Assembly: GCA_009917695.1 (NCBI GenBank)
Contig: JAACJG010000002.1
Span: 310,001 to 374,000 of the forward strand
Direction: 5' to 3'
DNA from: Candidatus Rifleibacterium amylolyticum
Lineage (GTDB): Bacteria; Muiribacteriota; Ozemobacteria; Ozemobacterales; Ozemobacteraceae
Length of the DNA: 64,000 bases
The position numbers and the translations under genes are program-made. Every line of letters starts with the position of its first letter. Position 1 is the stretch's first letter. The notes under the pieces were generated by a model. It was not told the DNA's origin. It saw only the letters and a program-made list of their open reading frames with translations, and did no database searches. This document shows, one piece after another, positions 24,900 to 34,871 of the stretch.

Positions 24900-25976
24900 A
24901 TGTATAGATCAATCACCGTAAAAATTGGCTCAAACGTGTTGACCAGACCTGATCGCAAGCTCGACCTCGAGCGCATTTCGCACATTACCGATCAGATCGC
25001 GACTCTGCACAAGCAGGGAATAAAGGTAATTCTGGTTTCTTCCGGCGCTGTTGCATCTGGGCGCGGCATGGTGACTCATCTGCCGAAAAAAGACCCGGTT
25101 TCTGAACGCCAGCTTTTATCGTCGGTCGGGCAGATCAAGCTGGTTTCGACCTATGCTTCGCTGTTCGAGGCACATGGCATAACCTGTGCGCAGGTGCTCG
25201 TGACCAAAGAAGACTTCAGAACCCGCGAGCATTATCTGAACATGAAAAACTGCCTGACCACGTTGCTCGAGCACAAAATAGTGCCGATCATCAACGAGAA
25301 CGACGCAGTGTCGGTAACCGCGCTGATGTTCACCGATAACGATGAACTGGCAGGTTTGGTAGCAACAATGATGAACACCGAAGCATACTTCATTCTCAGC
25401 AATGTCGATGGCATTTACACCGGCAACCCAGGCGACGAAGGCGCACGGCTCATCAGAGAAATAGCTGGCACCACAACCGACCTGTCAGGCTTTATTACCG
25501 CGAAAAAGAGCAACTTCGGGCGCGGCGGCATGCTGACCAAAGGTCGCGTGGCGCAAAACACCGCAGCGGCTGGCATTGCCGTGCATATCGCCAACGGCAC
25601 CCGCCCCAACATTCTCATCGACCTTGCCAGAAACAGCGAAAAAATTGCACATACCAGATTCGTTCCAGGTGCGCCACGACCGGCCTTCAAGAAGTGGATA
25701 GCCTGCTCGGCCGACTTCACAAGCTGGGAAGTTCACATCAACAAAGGCGCCAGCGATGCGCTGCATTCAAAAAGAGCGACCAGCCTGCTGTTGGCCGGCG
25801 TTACCAGCATGCAGGGTGACTTTAAAAAGGGTGATCTGTTGCGCATTATCGATCACGAAAAACGCCTGATCGGCATCGGCAAGGCCCAGTATGACCGTCA
25901 GAAAGCCAATGAGCACCTTGCCGACCCCAAATACAAACCACTGGTGCATTATGATTATCTCTATCTCTTTCCTTGA
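24900..25976 (+). CDS. proB: Glutamate 5-kinase with C-terminal PUA domain
   Basis: 358 residues, the length of two-domain enzymes. The amino-acid kinase domain has VKIGSNVLT, VILVSSGAVASGRG, NENDAVSV, FTDNDELAGLVATMMN and the lysine-bearing GRGGMLTKGRVAQ. The C-terminal third (ASDALHSKRATSLLLAGVTSMQGDFKKGDLLRI) is the PUA domain. The enzyme phosphorylates glutamate as the committed and normally proline-inhibited step. Middle gene of proC-proB-proA, 6 bases from proA. Confidence 0.95.
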   Translation: MYRSITVKIGSNVLTRPDRKLDLERISHITDQIATLHKQGIKVILVSSGAVASGRGMVTHLPKKDPVSERQLLSSVGQIKLVSTYASLFEAHGITCAQVLVTKEDFRTREHYLNMKNCLTTLLEHKIVPIINENDAVSVTALMFTDNDELAGLVATMMNTEAYFILSNVDGIYTGNPGDEGARLIREIAGTTTDLSGFITAKKSNFGRGGMLTKGRVAQNTAAAGIAVHIANGTRPNILIDLARNSEKIAHTRFVPGAPRPAFKKWIACSADFTSWEVHINKGASDALHSKRATSLLLAGVTSMQGDFKKGDLLRIIDHEKRLIGIGKAQYDRQKANEHLADPKYKPLVHYDYLYLFP

Positions 25977-25982
25977 GCGTTC

Positions 25983-27248
25983 ATGAAAGGCATGGAAACA
26001 ATGACAACAGGTGAACAGCTGATCAGAGCCCGAGAGGCCACGCGTCTGATGGTCAGAGTCGATGAAGACTGCAACCGCAGGGTGCTGCTCGATCTGGCTG
26101 ACCGGGCCGAAAAGAATATAGATCGCCTGCTGGCGGCCAACCGCCTCGATCTTGAGCGCATGCCGACGACAGACCCACGCTACGATCGTCTCATGCTTAC
26201 GACTGATCGCATCAAAGCCATCGCCAATGACCTGCGCAACGTTGCTGCCATGCATTCTCCAGTCGGAGAGGTTCTTGAAGAGCGCACCATGCCGAATGGT
26301 CTGCATCTTAAAAAGATCCGTGTTGCGCTGGGCGTTGTCGGCGTCATCTACGAAGCCCGGCCAAATGTCACTTTTGATGTTTTCGCTCTCTGCTTTCGAA
26401 CCGGCAATATCTCGGTGCTCAAAGGCGGCCAGGATGCAGCTCATTCTAACGAAGCGATAACCGCGCTGATTCACGAAAGTCTTGCGGCCGGCGGCATTGC
26501 GCCCGACGTGGTGCAGCTACTGCCGCCACAACGTGAGGCGGCTGCCGAACTGATGAACGCGGTCGGTCTCGTCGACGTGCTGATTCCGAGGGGTTCGCAG
26601 GGGTTGATCGATTCGGTGCGTAACGGCTCGAAAGTGCCGGTGATCGAGACCGGAGCCGGCGTCTGCCATACTTACTTCGACACTGACGGCGATCTCGAAC
26701 TCGGCCGAAAAGTAGTATTCAATGCCAAGACGCGCCGGGTAAGCGTCTGCAACGCACTTGAATGTCTTATCGTCAACAGCTCACGCCTCAGCGAACTTTG
26801 CGATCTGGTCGCGCCGATGGCTGACAAATCAGTTGTTCTTGAAGCCGATGAACGTTCATATCAGGCACTGAGCGGCAAATATCCCGGCGACCTGCTATCT
26901 GCAGCCAGCGAAAAATCTTTTGGCAGAGAACATCTCGACTATCGCCTGTCGATCAAGACTGTTGACAGCCTCGATGAAGCTATGGAACATATCGCACGTT
27001 ACGGCACCCGCCACAGCGAAGCAATAATTACCGGCAACCGGCAGACCAGCGCGAGATTTTGTAAAGAAGTCGATGCCGCCGCGGTCTACGTTAATACTTC
27101 GACTGCCTTCACCGATGGCGCGCAATTCGGCATGGGCGCCGAAATCGGCATCAGCACGCAAAAGCTGCACGCACGCGGCCCGATGGCGCTTCCCGAACTG
27201 ACCAGCTACAAATGGCTGATCGACAGCGAAGGCCTTACCCGCCCCTGA
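25983..27248 (+). CDS. proA: Gamma-glutamyl phosphate reductase
   Basis: 421 residues, as expected for ProA. Aldehyde-dehydrogenase-type landmarks: [54 protein letters not shown], the catalytic cysteine in [28 protein letters not shown] and [20 protein letters not shown]. It reduces gamma-glutamyl phosphate to glutamate semialdehyde. ATG 25983 has no clear ribosome site; ATG 26001 (seven codons in) is preceded by GGAA and GAAAGG and may be the true start. Last gene of the proline operon; it converges on the next gene with a gap of 6 bases. Confidence 0.94.
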   Translation: MKGMETMTTGEQLIRAREATRLMVRVDEDCNRRVLLDLADRAEKNIDRLLAANRLDLERMPTTDPRYDRLMLTTDRIKAIANDLRNVAAMHSPVGEVLEERTMPNGLHLKKIRVALGVVGVIYEARPNVTFDVFALCFRTGNISVLKGGQDAAHSNEAITALIHESLAAGGIAPDVVQLLPPQREAAAELMNAVGLVDVLIPRGSQGLIDSVRNGSKVPVIETGAGVCHTYFDTDGDLELGRKVVFNAKTRRVSVCNALECLIVNSSRLSELCDLVAPMADKSVVLEADERSYQALSGKYPGDLLSAASEKSFGREHLDYRLSIKTVDSLDEAMEHIARYGTRHSEAIITGNRQTSARFCKEVDAAAVYVNTSTAFTDGAQFGMGAEIGISTQKLHARGPMALPELTSYKWLIDSEGLTRP

Positions 27249-27254
27249 CCGCCT

Positions 27255-28025
27255 TCATCCGGTGCCCTCGTTCCGGTTGTAACCCGGTACAGGTGGTTTT
27301 TTTCTGGCAAGATAAACCGCGAGTATGATCATGCCAAAATAAGCCATTGGCAGGGTCAAAACAATTGCCTTCCCAACCAGAATCAGAAGACCATAAGGTT
27401 CAGGCTCCTGTTCACGCATTCTGATACTGAGAACATAATGCTTTCCAGAAGGCACTCCCGGCGAAGCGACTTCGACCAGATAAGCCTGCCCGGGCTGCAA
27501 ACCGGCATAAACCAATTGTAGATGTCCGCCCTTTTCCTGCTCATCGCGCTTTACTGGCTTATAATCAGCGGGGCTGCTGTTATTGAGAATCTCGTCACCA
27601 CGCTGGTTATAAACCTTCAAGATCGGGTATTCATCGGCATCAGTCACTACCCTGAAATTGTAAAGAGCATAACCATGTTTAACGTTCACCAACCAGCGAT
27701 CTGGTTCAGAGCGCAAAGGCTGTCGCTTTGTCATGTGCATAAACGCGCGGGCATTGTACTTTTCGAGAAGGTCGACATCGACCAGCTGAAATTCGGTCGG
27801 CAGCTGCCCGGCGAACTCAGCGACTTCCCGGCCCAAAGGCAATTGATGGTAGCCATACACAGCAAAAACTGTTGCGTAGACGACCATGAGAAAAGCGGCC
27901 AACAGATAGAGTTTGAACAGAAAAGTTGCAGGCTTGGCCCGCTCGGGGTCATATTTGTTCTGCAGCTTGTTTATGCGTTCTTCAGCCGACTTTTTGACAA
28001 ATTCGTTGAGAGACTCTGGTTGCAT
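27255..28025 (-). CDS. Membrane protein with extracytoplasmic beta domain, unknown function
   Basis: 256 residues. A charged N-terminal region (KKSAEERINKLQNKYDPERAK), one membrane helix (LFKLYLLAAFLMVVYATVFAVYG), an extracytoplasmic domain of about 150 residues (WLVNVKHGYALYNFRVV, YPILKVYNQRGDEIL, LQPGQAYLVEVASPGVPSGKHYVLSIRM), then a second membrane helix (LLILVGKAIVLTLPMAYFGMIILAVYLA). The middle reads as a jelly-roll-like pre-peptidase or fibronectin-like fold. ATG 28025 follows AGGAG at 6-7 bases. It stands alone. No family recognised. Confidence 0.7.
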   Translation of the reverse strand: MQPESLNEFVKKSAEERINKLQNKYDPERAKPATFLFKLYLLAAFLMVVYATVFAVYGYHQLPLGREVAEFAGQLPTEFQLVDVDLLEKYNARAFMHMTKRQPLRSEPDRWLVNVKHGYALYNFRVVTDADEYPILKVYNQRGDEILNNSSPADYKPVKRDEQEKGGHLQLVYAGLQPGQAYLVEVASPGVPSGKHYVLSIRMREQEPEPYGLLILVGKAIVLTLPMAYFGMIILAVYLARKKPPVPGYNRNEGTG

Positions 28026-28094
28026 CGTGGCTCCTGGGAATGTTTATACAATTATTTCGGCAACAAACGGCCTTATAGCAACCCCGAAGAAATA

Positions 28095-29213
28095 TCAGCT
28101 GCGTTTATGGGTAAAAACTGATGCAGCCGGAACCGACTGAAGCACCCAGCTTTTTTCGGGGCCGGCGGCAGCTGTTTCACTCAAAGCCTGCAGGAGAGGT
28201 TTTTCCATCGCGGCTGGCACGCAGAGGATTCCGCGTTCACAGGAAACGCTTCTGCCGGCTTCGCTTCCCTGCATGTATGAAGTGCGCACCCGCGACACGG
28301 TGGCGCCAGCAGCTCCAGCCTGCATTGCAGCCTCAACCAGGCTGTCACCCATTTCTTCATGGCAGAAGAAGGTAATTTCGCGATGACTAAAACTGGCCGC
28401 AGCTCCGTTGCTGGAAATGTCTTCGACGCCAAAAAAACGTTTACGCCATGCCGTATTCTTCTTAAGATCATCGATGGCGGCTATGATCTGCTCTATGCTT
28501 GCAGCATGTTCCTGACGGCCAATGCGCAGCAGAGGATCGACGATTCCGGCTTGAACTGGCGTCTGGTACAAAAATCCGCCACCTGGCCTGTCAACGTGCC
28601 CCTCTTCGATGAGAAGACGCTGAAGGCCATTAGCATCATGACCCGGCACCATCAGATAAACCATCTCTTTTTCCGGCGAAATGGTAATGCGCAGTAAACC
28701 GAGGCGATCGCGAATCCCGGTGCCGATGCCGAGACCCACAACCGGAACTCCCGCTCCCAGTTTGAGAGCAACTTTATAAAGATTTTCACCACCGCCCGAC
28801 TTTGTCTGAATGCCGGTTATCAGCGTAAGATCTTTCAGCAGCCATTCTGATTTCACCTGCTCTAATTGAAGATCCGGCAGAACACGCTGACTTATTTCGC
28901 TGACATCCTGGGCATAGATGGCGCCGCGCCCGGGAGTTCGCAGTTCGAGCCCCTCAATAAGACGACAAAGCAACGGAGCGGCCAGCTCACGCTTCACGGT
29001 CAGGCGATATATTTCACTGGCTGCATCACTGAACCCCATCCGCAGGCCAGACAGGCCCCAAAAACCGGCTCTTACGTTCTGCCTGACACATCTGGCGTTT
29101 TCTACCAGAACCGCCGGTATGCCAAGCGCTGTGAACAATTCGACGACCCTGCCGCTGAGACCGTGATGAGTCATCAGGGTTATGCGTGCGGCTTCGCGCG
29201 GTTCAAACTGCAT
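28095..29213 (-). CDS. PII-like (GlnB-fold) multidomain partner of the DUF1538 protein
   Basis: 372 residues from ATG 29213 (GGGAGG 6 bases upstream), overlapping the DUF1538 gene by 11 bases. At least three segments look like diverged PII modules: residues about 10-125 (ARITLMTHHGLSGRVVELFTALGIPAVLV ... GRGAIYAQDV), 130-255 (DLTLITGIQTKSGGGENLYKVALKLG ... GGGFLYQTPVQ) and 285-372 (REITFFCHEEMGDSLVEAAMQAGAAGATVSRV ... ERGILCVPAA). The G-x-G-[FAI]-[IL]-Y pattern ending each of the first two is a PII hallmark. DUF1538 membrane proteins are often accompanied by single PII-like genes, so this is probably a fused regulator. No ligand can be inferred. Confidence 0.7.
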   Translation of the reverse strand: MQFEPREAARITLMTHHGLSGRVVELFTALGIPAVLVENARCVRQNVRAGFWGLSGLRMGFSDAASEIYRLTVKRELAAPLLCRLIEGLELRTPGRGAIYAQDVSEISQRVLPDLQLEQVKSEWLLKDLTLITGIQTKSGGGENLYKVALKLGAGVPVVGLGIGTGIRDRLGLLRITISPEKEMVYLMVPGHDANGLQRLLIEEGHVDRPGGGFLYQTPVQAGIVDPLLRIGRQEHAASIEQIIAAIDDLKKNTAWRKRFFGVEDISSNGAAASFSHREITFFCHEEMGDSLVEAAMQAGAAGATVSRVRTSYMQGSEAGRSVSCERGILCVPAAMEKPLLQALSETAAAGPEKSWVLQSVPAASVFTHKRS

Positions 29214-31281
29214 GCGTTTCCTCCCTGTCTGCCTCAAGAATCTCGCGCTGTCGCCTCTGCACCATAATGCCATAGACAAGCATTGTCAAAATTGGAAAAA
29301 CCGACGCCATGGCAACAATGCCAAAACCGTCAATAACATTGAGCCCACCACCAATACCCAGTCCCATTGCCAGAATGAGCGGCACTGTTATCGGCCCGGT
29401 GGTGACTCCGCCTGAGTCCCAGGCGATGCTGGCGAAGTCATCTTCGCTGAACCAGGTAAGAACAAGCACTGCCAGGTATACAGGAATAAGCAGCCAGATA
29501 ACAGAAAAGTTGTAAAGAATTCGAGAAACGCCGGCAAGAAGACCGATGCCAACACCCAGCGACACTGTGCGAACCACGCCGACGCGAGTCACCATGCCAA
29601 CCGTCAGTTCTTCAACCGTAGCGCCGAGCGCACTGAGAGATGGTTCAGCCACAGTCGAGCCATAGCCCATGCCAAATGCAAATATAAAAACCAGCGCAAT
29701 GCCAACCAGCGTTAATTCAGGTCCGAATAATGGCGGACGTTCAACGATGTGCTCGTATCTCCGATTTACAGCATCATAACGCTCAGACTCGAAAGGAACC
29801 GGGCGTGGGGTGCCGGTTCGATCCTTGAAATAGAAGAAACGACCAGCTTCACCATTCTGATTAAAAGCGGTCAAAACGCTTTCAGGCTCGAACGGTTCGA
29901 GAATGACTCTGCCCTCTTCGTGAGTCTCGCTCCTGAATACCTGCGGAAGCGGCCGGCCAACCTGATCGCCAAGCGGAGCCAGACCGAGCCTGATGCCGCT
30001 GGTTAAAATCGCCATACCGACAAGTGCAAACACGATTCCGAGAACAACCTCATCAGGTCGTCGTGGTCGATCTCGCAACAATACAAGAAGAACGATCACA
30101 AGCAGCAATACCAGCGGAATAATGGCTCTTACGGCGAGCCCTGACTCGTTTTTCACGACTTTGGCAAAATCGCTGTTGTTCGCTTGTTTAGCTTGGTTCG
30201 GCAAAACTTTTATAGCAGCCACAGTCGCCCGCTCATGCGACGAAGCCCGCTGTGAAAGCCATTCCTGCAGTGACATACTACCGAGCAGTTCTCGGCGCCG
30301 TTCTTGATCTGCCAGAGAATGCAACGCAGCAGCATATTTTTCTTCGCTGCCATAACAAGCGCGGCGGGCAGCTTCGTCGCCGCGTTGAAACGCAATGGCT
30401 GCCAGTTTTTCTTCGGAGGGCACCAGTTTGAGGGCATTACTGCGGTTCGCCGGTGCAAAAAAATCGGCAATTGATACAGGCTGAGGTGTCGATACATTCA
30501 GATATACACCCAGCAGCATTACCGCCAATATCGGAAACAACGAAGCCAGTGTAACCACACCAAAACCAGAGGCTGTGCCGGTATTTCGGCCGGCCGAGCG
30601 ACTGATGCCGATACCCATCGCCAATACCAGCGGAACAGTGACCGGCCCGGTGGTGACGCCGCCGGTATCCCAGGCGAGATTGATTATTCCGGCCAGGTTG
30701 GGGTCGCGCGCAAACCATACAGAAAGCCCCAGAAGCAGCGGAACCATGGTAAAGATAAAAGGCCGAATCGATATGCCAAAATGAAAACGCGCCATACCGA
30801 AGGCAACTGCTACGCCGACTCCGGCGCCAACAGCCATTACCAGACCGTTTGTTTCGAGCTCAAGCAGGCGAAACAGCAGAGGTGTTCCCCAGGGGGTTAC
30901 GGTTATGCCGGCGAGCCTGAGCGATGCGATAGCTGGCTCAGCCAGCGTTGCCCCCACCCCCAGCAGCAGGCCAAAAAACATAATGACTGCGATATTGCAG
31001 CGCTGTGGCAGCTGCAACCCGACTCTTTCGCCAAGAGGCATCAGACCGAGAAATAGTCCTTCGAGAAAAAAAGCAAGTCCGAGCACAACCATGCCAATAC
31101 CTGCTGAAAGCTGGAGCGCATTGGCAGGCGGCGTATTGAGCACCAGTATTTTAAAGGCAACGAGATAGACAATGATAAAGGCCACGGCGCGCAACTGCTC
31201 GCCGATTCTGGTTCTGGCATAGTTCCAGATCATTGGCAGAGCTGTACCTATTGGAATTTTTATGCGTCTGGGCCGGGCCAT
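29203..31281 (-). CDS. DUF1538 membrane protein with two DUF1538 repeats
   Basis: 692 residues, about 14 membrane segments. Two homologous halves each carry LGLMPLG or LGLAPLGDQVGRPLPQ, a G..ATLAEPA / GSTVAEPSLSALG motif and the signature DTGGVTTGPVTVPLVLAMGIGI / DSGGVTTGPITVPLILAMGLGI. The halves are joined by a hydrophilic region of about 90 residues (ANRSNALKLVPSEEK...). DUF1538 proteins are predicted transporters of unknown substrate. ATG 31281 has AAGGTG 6 bases upstream; a longer frame to 31350 lacks a ribosome site. First gene of a two-gene operon with the PII-like protein. Confidence 0.88.
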   Translation of the reverse strand: MARPRRIKIPIGTALPMIWNYARTRIGEQLRAVAFIIVYLVAFKILVLNTPPANALQLSAGIGMVVLGLAFFLEGLFLGLMPLGERVGLQLPQRCNIAVIMFFGLLLGVGATLAEPAIASLRLAGITVTPWGTPLLFRLLELETNGLVMAVGAGVGVAVAFGMARFHFGISIRPFIFTMVPLLLGLSVWFARDPNLAGIINLAWDTGGVTTGPVTVPLVLAMGIGISRSAGRNTGTASGFGVVTLASLFPILAVMLLGVYLNVSTPQPVSIADFFAPANRSNALKLVPSEEKLAAIAFQRGDEAARRACYGSEEKYAAALHSLADQERRRELLGSMSLQEWLSQRASSHERATVAAIKVLPNQAKQANNSDFAKVVKNESGLAVRAIIPLVLLLVIVLLVLLRDRPRRPDEVVLGIVFALVGMAILTSGIRLGLAPLGDQVGRPLPQVFRSETHEEGRVILEPFEPESVLTAFNQNGEAGRFFYFKDRTGTPRPVPFESERYDAVNRRYEHIVERPPLFGPELTLVGIALVFIFAFGMGYGSTVAEPSLSALGATVEELTVGMVTRVGVVRTVSLGVGIGLLAGVSRILYNFSVIWLLIPVYLAVLVLTWFSEDDFASIAWDSGGVTTGPITVPLILAMGLGIGGGLNVIDGFGIVAMASVFPILTMLVYGIMVQRRQREILEADREETHAV

Positions 31282-31374
31282 ATAACACCTTATAGAAACA
31301 GGCCGCCGCATGCCATCCTGGAAAACTTCACCCAGCCATGCACCGACCATGTATTTGCTGTTAACAACAAACTC

Positions 31375-31403
31375 ATTCTATCTTCTAAAACACTGATTGT
31401 CAA
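31375..31403 (-). promoter_or_regulatory. Promoter of the DUF1538-PII operon
   Basis: Minus strand TTGACA (31398-31403), 17 bases, TAGAAT (31375-31380). Leader to ATG 31281 about 87 bases. Confidence 0.75.
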
Positions 31404-31602
31404 ACCGCCAGGACCCAATAAAAATTAGTTTCAGCACGCCTATTAGCATTGCCACAAAAAATTACGGGTTGAAGCATCGGCAAAAATAGTGTTAGTCTAT
31501 TTCAGACCCATCATTTTGTCATCGGCCAGTGCCTTTTCAGGCACACCCAATCGCAGAAGCGAAATTTTACCGGCCAGACAAATCTCTTTCTGGAGGCTGC
31601 CA
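31404..31602. other. Remainder of a 320-base divergent intergenic region
   Basis: Between the DUF1538 promoter and the symporter start. The plus strand has TTGAAG (31469-31474) 18 bases before TAGTCT (31493-31498), a weak candidate symporter promoter. No hairpins or genes are evident. An open frame from 31489 into the symporter is a 5' extension without a ribosome site. Confidence 0.35.
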
Positions 31603-33066
31603 ATGTCGCTTTTAGACTATCTCATTTTTGCCGCCTACATGGCTTGCGTGCTTGGAATCGGCATTTACCACTTTCTCAGAAATAAGGATCGCGAAGATTA
31701 TTACGTCGGCGGGCGCTCGATCGACCCCAAATATGTTGGACTTTCGATTGTAGCAACGGATGTCGGCGGCGGCTTTTCCATCGGCCTGGGCGGAGTTGGT
31801 TTTGCCATGGGCCTTTCCGGCAGCTGGCTGCTGTTTACCGGTCTGCTTGGCGCCTGGCTGTGCGCCGTTCTGATTATTCCAAGAATCAAACGCATCGATG
31901 TGAACAAGTCATTTTTGACTTACCCTGACTTTCTGCGTGACCGCTACAATCAAAGCGTTGCAGTAACCGCTGCCCTGATTTCCGGAATCGGCTATCTTGG
32001 CTTTGCCGGCGCACAAATGCTGGCTGGTGCCAAACTGGCTTCTGCCACCATCTTGCAGAGCAACCCTCTCGGCATGGAGCCAATGACCTTTTCATTGATG
32101 ATTATTGCTGTAGTCACCATACTTTACACCGTTCTCGGCGGGCTCAAGGCAGTTATCTACACCGATGCCGTCCAGTGGGGCGTTTTGCTGGGCGGTCTCG
32201 TTCTGATTACCATTCCGGCAGCGTTATACGAAATCGGTGGTTTTCAGGCCCTCAAAGCCGGACTGCCTGCTGAATTCTTCACTCTCACCAATCTCAGCTG
32301 GGTGCAGTTTTTTAACTGGATGATCACTATCGTTCCGATCTGGCTGGTCGGCATGACGCTATATCAGCGCATGTATGCCTGCAAAGACGAAGCTGCTGCC
32401 AAAAAAGCCTGGTATATTGCCGGCATTTTTGAATACCCGATAATGGCCTTTGCCGGCGTTTTTCTCGGCATGTGCGCGCGGCTGGTGTTTCCTGATGCCG
32501 AAGCCGAAATGGCTCTGCCAATGCTGATAAGAGATGTGTTGCCAGCAGGTGTGGCAGGCATAGTCATAGCATCCTATTTTTCGGCAATCATGTCGACGAG
32601 CGACAGCTGCATGATGGCTGCTTCCGGCAACTTTCTCAACGACATCCTTGAACAATTCTGGCTGACCTCAGACAAAGATAAAGAATCGGTGAGATACTCG
32701 ATGCTGATAACTCTTATCGTAGGCGTTCTTGCGGTTTTGCTGGCCTCGCAGTTTACCATGGTGCTCGACGCCGTTCTCTATGCCTATGCGTTCATGGTTG
32801 CCGGTCTTTTCATACCCACCCTCGGCGCTTACTTCTGGCCGCGGGGAAGCTGTAAAGGAGCTCTTGCAGCCATGATCGGCGGTGGCGTCGTCACTCTGCT
32901 GTTACAGCTGTCTGTCATCTCACTACCCGAAAAAATCGACAAAATCGGCATTGACGCAAGCTTTTACGGCATACTCGCCGCTACCCTGTTGTATGTCTCG
33001 GGATCGCTGCTCTTTCCGGACTCTCCAAAACAGCAGCAGAATCAGTCGGAATCGCTACCGGTATAG
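31603..33066 (+). CDS. Sodium:solute symporter (SSS family)
   Basis: 487 residues with about 13 membrane helices. Family features are the start [47 protein letters not shown], the helix [22 protein letters not shown] (SSS signature GG[LMI]...I..D..Q) and the sodium-site helix [23 protein letters not shown]. The family imports sugars, amino acids, vitamins or organic acids with Na+. The substrate cannot be read from sequence. ATG 31603 follows GGAGG (31592-31596) at 6 bases. Stand-alone gene. Confidence 0.9.
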   Translation: MSLLDYLIFAAYMACVLGIGIYHFLRNKDREDYYVGGRSIDPKYVGLSIVATDVGGGFSIGLGGVGFAMGLSGSWLLFTGLLGAWLCAVLIIPRIKRIDVNKSFLTYPDFLRDRYNQSVAVTAALISGIGYLGFAGAQMLAGAKLASATILQSNPLGMEPMTFSLMIIAVVTILYTVLGGLKAVIYTDAVQWGVLLGGLVLITIPAALYEIGGFQALKAGLPAEFFTLTNLSWVQFFNWMITIVPIWLVGMTLYQRMYACKDEAAAKKAWYIAGIFEYPIMAFAGVFLGMCARLVFPDAEAEMALPMLIRDVLPAGVAGIVIASYFSAIMSTSDSCMMAASGNFLNDILEQFWLTSDKDKESVRYSMLITLIVGVLAVLLASQFTMVLDAVLYAYAFMVAGLFIPTLGAYFWPRGSCKGALAAMIGGGVVTLLLQLSVISLPEKIDKIGIDASFYGILAATLLYVSGSLLFPDSPKQQQNQSESLPV

Positions 33067-33157
33067 TTCTGCCTTTTCCCCGATGATGACTTACAGCGTA
33101 TACATATCATCAATTTTCATGGTAAATTTATGCATGAGAATTTTGAGGAGGCTTGAT

Positions 33158-34573
33158 ATGAAGAGACACCTTCTGTTGTTAGCTGTGTTTATCTGCATCG
33201 CTGTTACCGGCGCATTCGCTCAGGATGGCGCCAAAGATCTGAAATGGGCCAAGAGTCTGCTCGAGCATGGCGATTATGCGTATGCCGCCGAGAAGTTCGC
33301 CGATATCGCGGCATCGCACTACAACTCACCGGCCGTGCGCAAAGAAGCGCTGTATTATGTGGGCTACTGCCATGTCAAAAACAGCGATCCCTGGCAGGCA
33401 ATCAGGGTTTTTGAACAGTTTATCGAAAAATACGATAATGGTTCGTCTTCGGACTTTGTTCCCGACGCTCTCTACGTGCTGGGCCGGGTCTACGAAGAAA
33501 CCGGCGACAAGCGCAGCGCGATAAAAGTCTACCGACGCTGCAGCCGGGCTTATCCGCGCAGCCAGTTCGCCATAAAATCAGAAGATCGCCTGCGCCAGCT
33601 CGGAGGATCAGATAATACCGACCCATTCGATGGAGATTACAGCGGCGACGATAACTATTACCCCAACCCTGATGACGATTATGGCAATGACCATCATCAC
33701 CCCGGCAATTCCACCGGGATTTCGCGTGAAATCAGACGCCTTTTGCGTGTAGCCGAGACCGTAAACAATGATTTTACCCGCGACCAGATGCTGCTCGAAG
33801 GCTCTGACCGGGCAAGAAGCGGCGAAGATTTCGTAGCTCTGGCAAATGCGATAAAGAATACCTTTACCCGCGGTCAGTTGCTTGACAGGGTGAGCAAAAA
33901 CGAAAACTACAACAACTTCTCGACGCGCAGCATGCTCGATCTGGCAGCACTGATCAGCAACAGCTACCAGCGAGACATGTTCCTGGTCAGCTTTGGCAGC
34001 GCGATGGCAAACCGTGATTATGTAAGCAATTACGAGCTGGTAGAAGTCTCGGCAGCCATGAACAACGACTCGCTGCGGCAACAGTTGTTCGATGCAATCA
34101 GCGCAAGCAAAGCCTTTCAGTTCATCAATGCGCGCACTATGGTAGAGCTGGCTCAGACCTGCGACAACAGTTTCATTCATGACCAGTTTCTGCTCAAAGC
34201 CGCACAGAAAAACAAGTATGGCTATCGTGATCTGCGCATTCTCGCCGATGCCTGTAAGAATTCATTCACCAAAACCCAGATTATGCAGGAAGCCGACTCC
34301 GGCCATCATTCGCCCTATGGCAGAAGAACTGCGGCAATCGCACCAGAACTCGGCTCAGAAAGAGCTTTGAGCAGCGACCCATTCGCCGGCTTCAGCTTCA
34401 ACAAGGCTCAGATTGCAAGGATAAGAAGTTTCATGAAAGCCGTAGATACAAAGAAGAAGATGGCAGAATCAGCCAGACAGCTTAAATCATCTGATTTGAA
34501 GACTGCCACCGTGCGCGAATACATGGAAAAATACAAAGTTCTACAAAAATTCGAACGAATTCATCAGAGATAA
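33158..34573 (+). CDS. Secreted TPR / tol-pal-type repeat protein
   Basis: 471 residues with signal peptide (KRHLLLLAVFICIAVTGAFAQ). Tetratricopeptide repeats lie at about 25-150 (AKSLLEHGDYAYAAEKFADIA, KEALYYVGYCHVKNSDPWQAIRVFEQFIEKY, ALYVLGRVYEETGDKRSAIKVYRRCSRAYP), like YbgF/BamD-type proteins. An Asp/Asn/Tyr/His-rich linker follows (GDDNYYPNPDDDYG, HHHP). Then come about eight helical repeats of around 25 residues with a recurring [FY].R.Q or F...Q pattern (NDFTRDQMLLEG, NTFTRGQLLDRV, NSYQRDMFLVSF, NSFIHDQFLLKA, NSFTKTQIMQEA). ATG 33158 follows GAGGAGG. The second repeat type is not one I can name. Periplasmic scaffold is a reasonable guess. Confidence 0.78.
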   Translation: MKRHLLLLAVFICIAVTGAFAQDGAKDLKWAKSLLEHGDYAYAAEKFADIAASHYNSPAVRKEALYYVGYCHVKNSDPWQAIRVFEQFIEKYDNGSSSDFVPDALYVLGRVYEETGDKRSAIKVYRRCSRAYPRSQFAIKSEDRLRQLGGSDNTDPFDGDYSGDDNYYPNPDDDYGNDHHHPGNSTGISREIRRLLRVAETVNNDFTRDQMLLEGSDRARSGEDFVALANAIKNTFTRGQLLDRVSKNENYNNFSTRSMLDLAALISNSYQRDMFLVSFGSAMANRDYVSNYELVEVSAAMNNDSLRQQLFDAISASKAFQFINARTMVELAQTCDNSFIHDQFLLKAAQKNKYGYRDLRILADACKNSFTKTQIMQEADSGHHSPYGRRTAAIAPELGSERALSSDPFAGFSFNKAQIARIRSFMKAVDTKKKMAESARQLKSSDLKTATVREYMEKYKVLQKFERIHQR

Positions 34574-34593
34574 GCTGCAAACCTCGCCGACCC

Positions 34594-34620
34594 GGGCCTC
34601 TGAAAGCATTTCAGAGGCCC
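34594..34620 (+). terminator. Terminator-like perfect hairpin
   Basis: GGGCCTCTGAAA (34594-34605) and TTTCAGAGGCCC (34609-34620) pair perfectly around a 3-base loop. No strong T-run follows, so it may act as a weak or bidirectional terminator. Confidence 0.65.
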
Positions 34621-34871
34621 GCTTCATTATACCGGACTATGTTTTTAACGAGCTGAGATAAAAATCACCGGACGCCATGCCGATCTGCCAGATGCCACAT
34701 CAGCACAACAATCTGCGACAAAAAATTTGCATATTATTTGTTACATACTCAGTCTCTTTGCTCACTCTGAGAACACATAAACTGTATCTTGTGAGGTGGG
34801 CGGTTTGACGATAGATAAAGAGTATAACGCTTCACCATGAGCATATAAGAGAGTTGTACAAGGAGGCAGAA

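Noticed and set aside
28121-29415. Plus-strand frames of 80-130 codons opposite the PII-like and DUF1538 genes
   Set aside because: Antisense frames caused by the codon composition of the genuine minus-strand genes.
33061-33157. N-terminal extension of the TPR protein back into the symporter gene
   Set aside because: GAGGAGG and a clean signal peptide mark the start at 33158.
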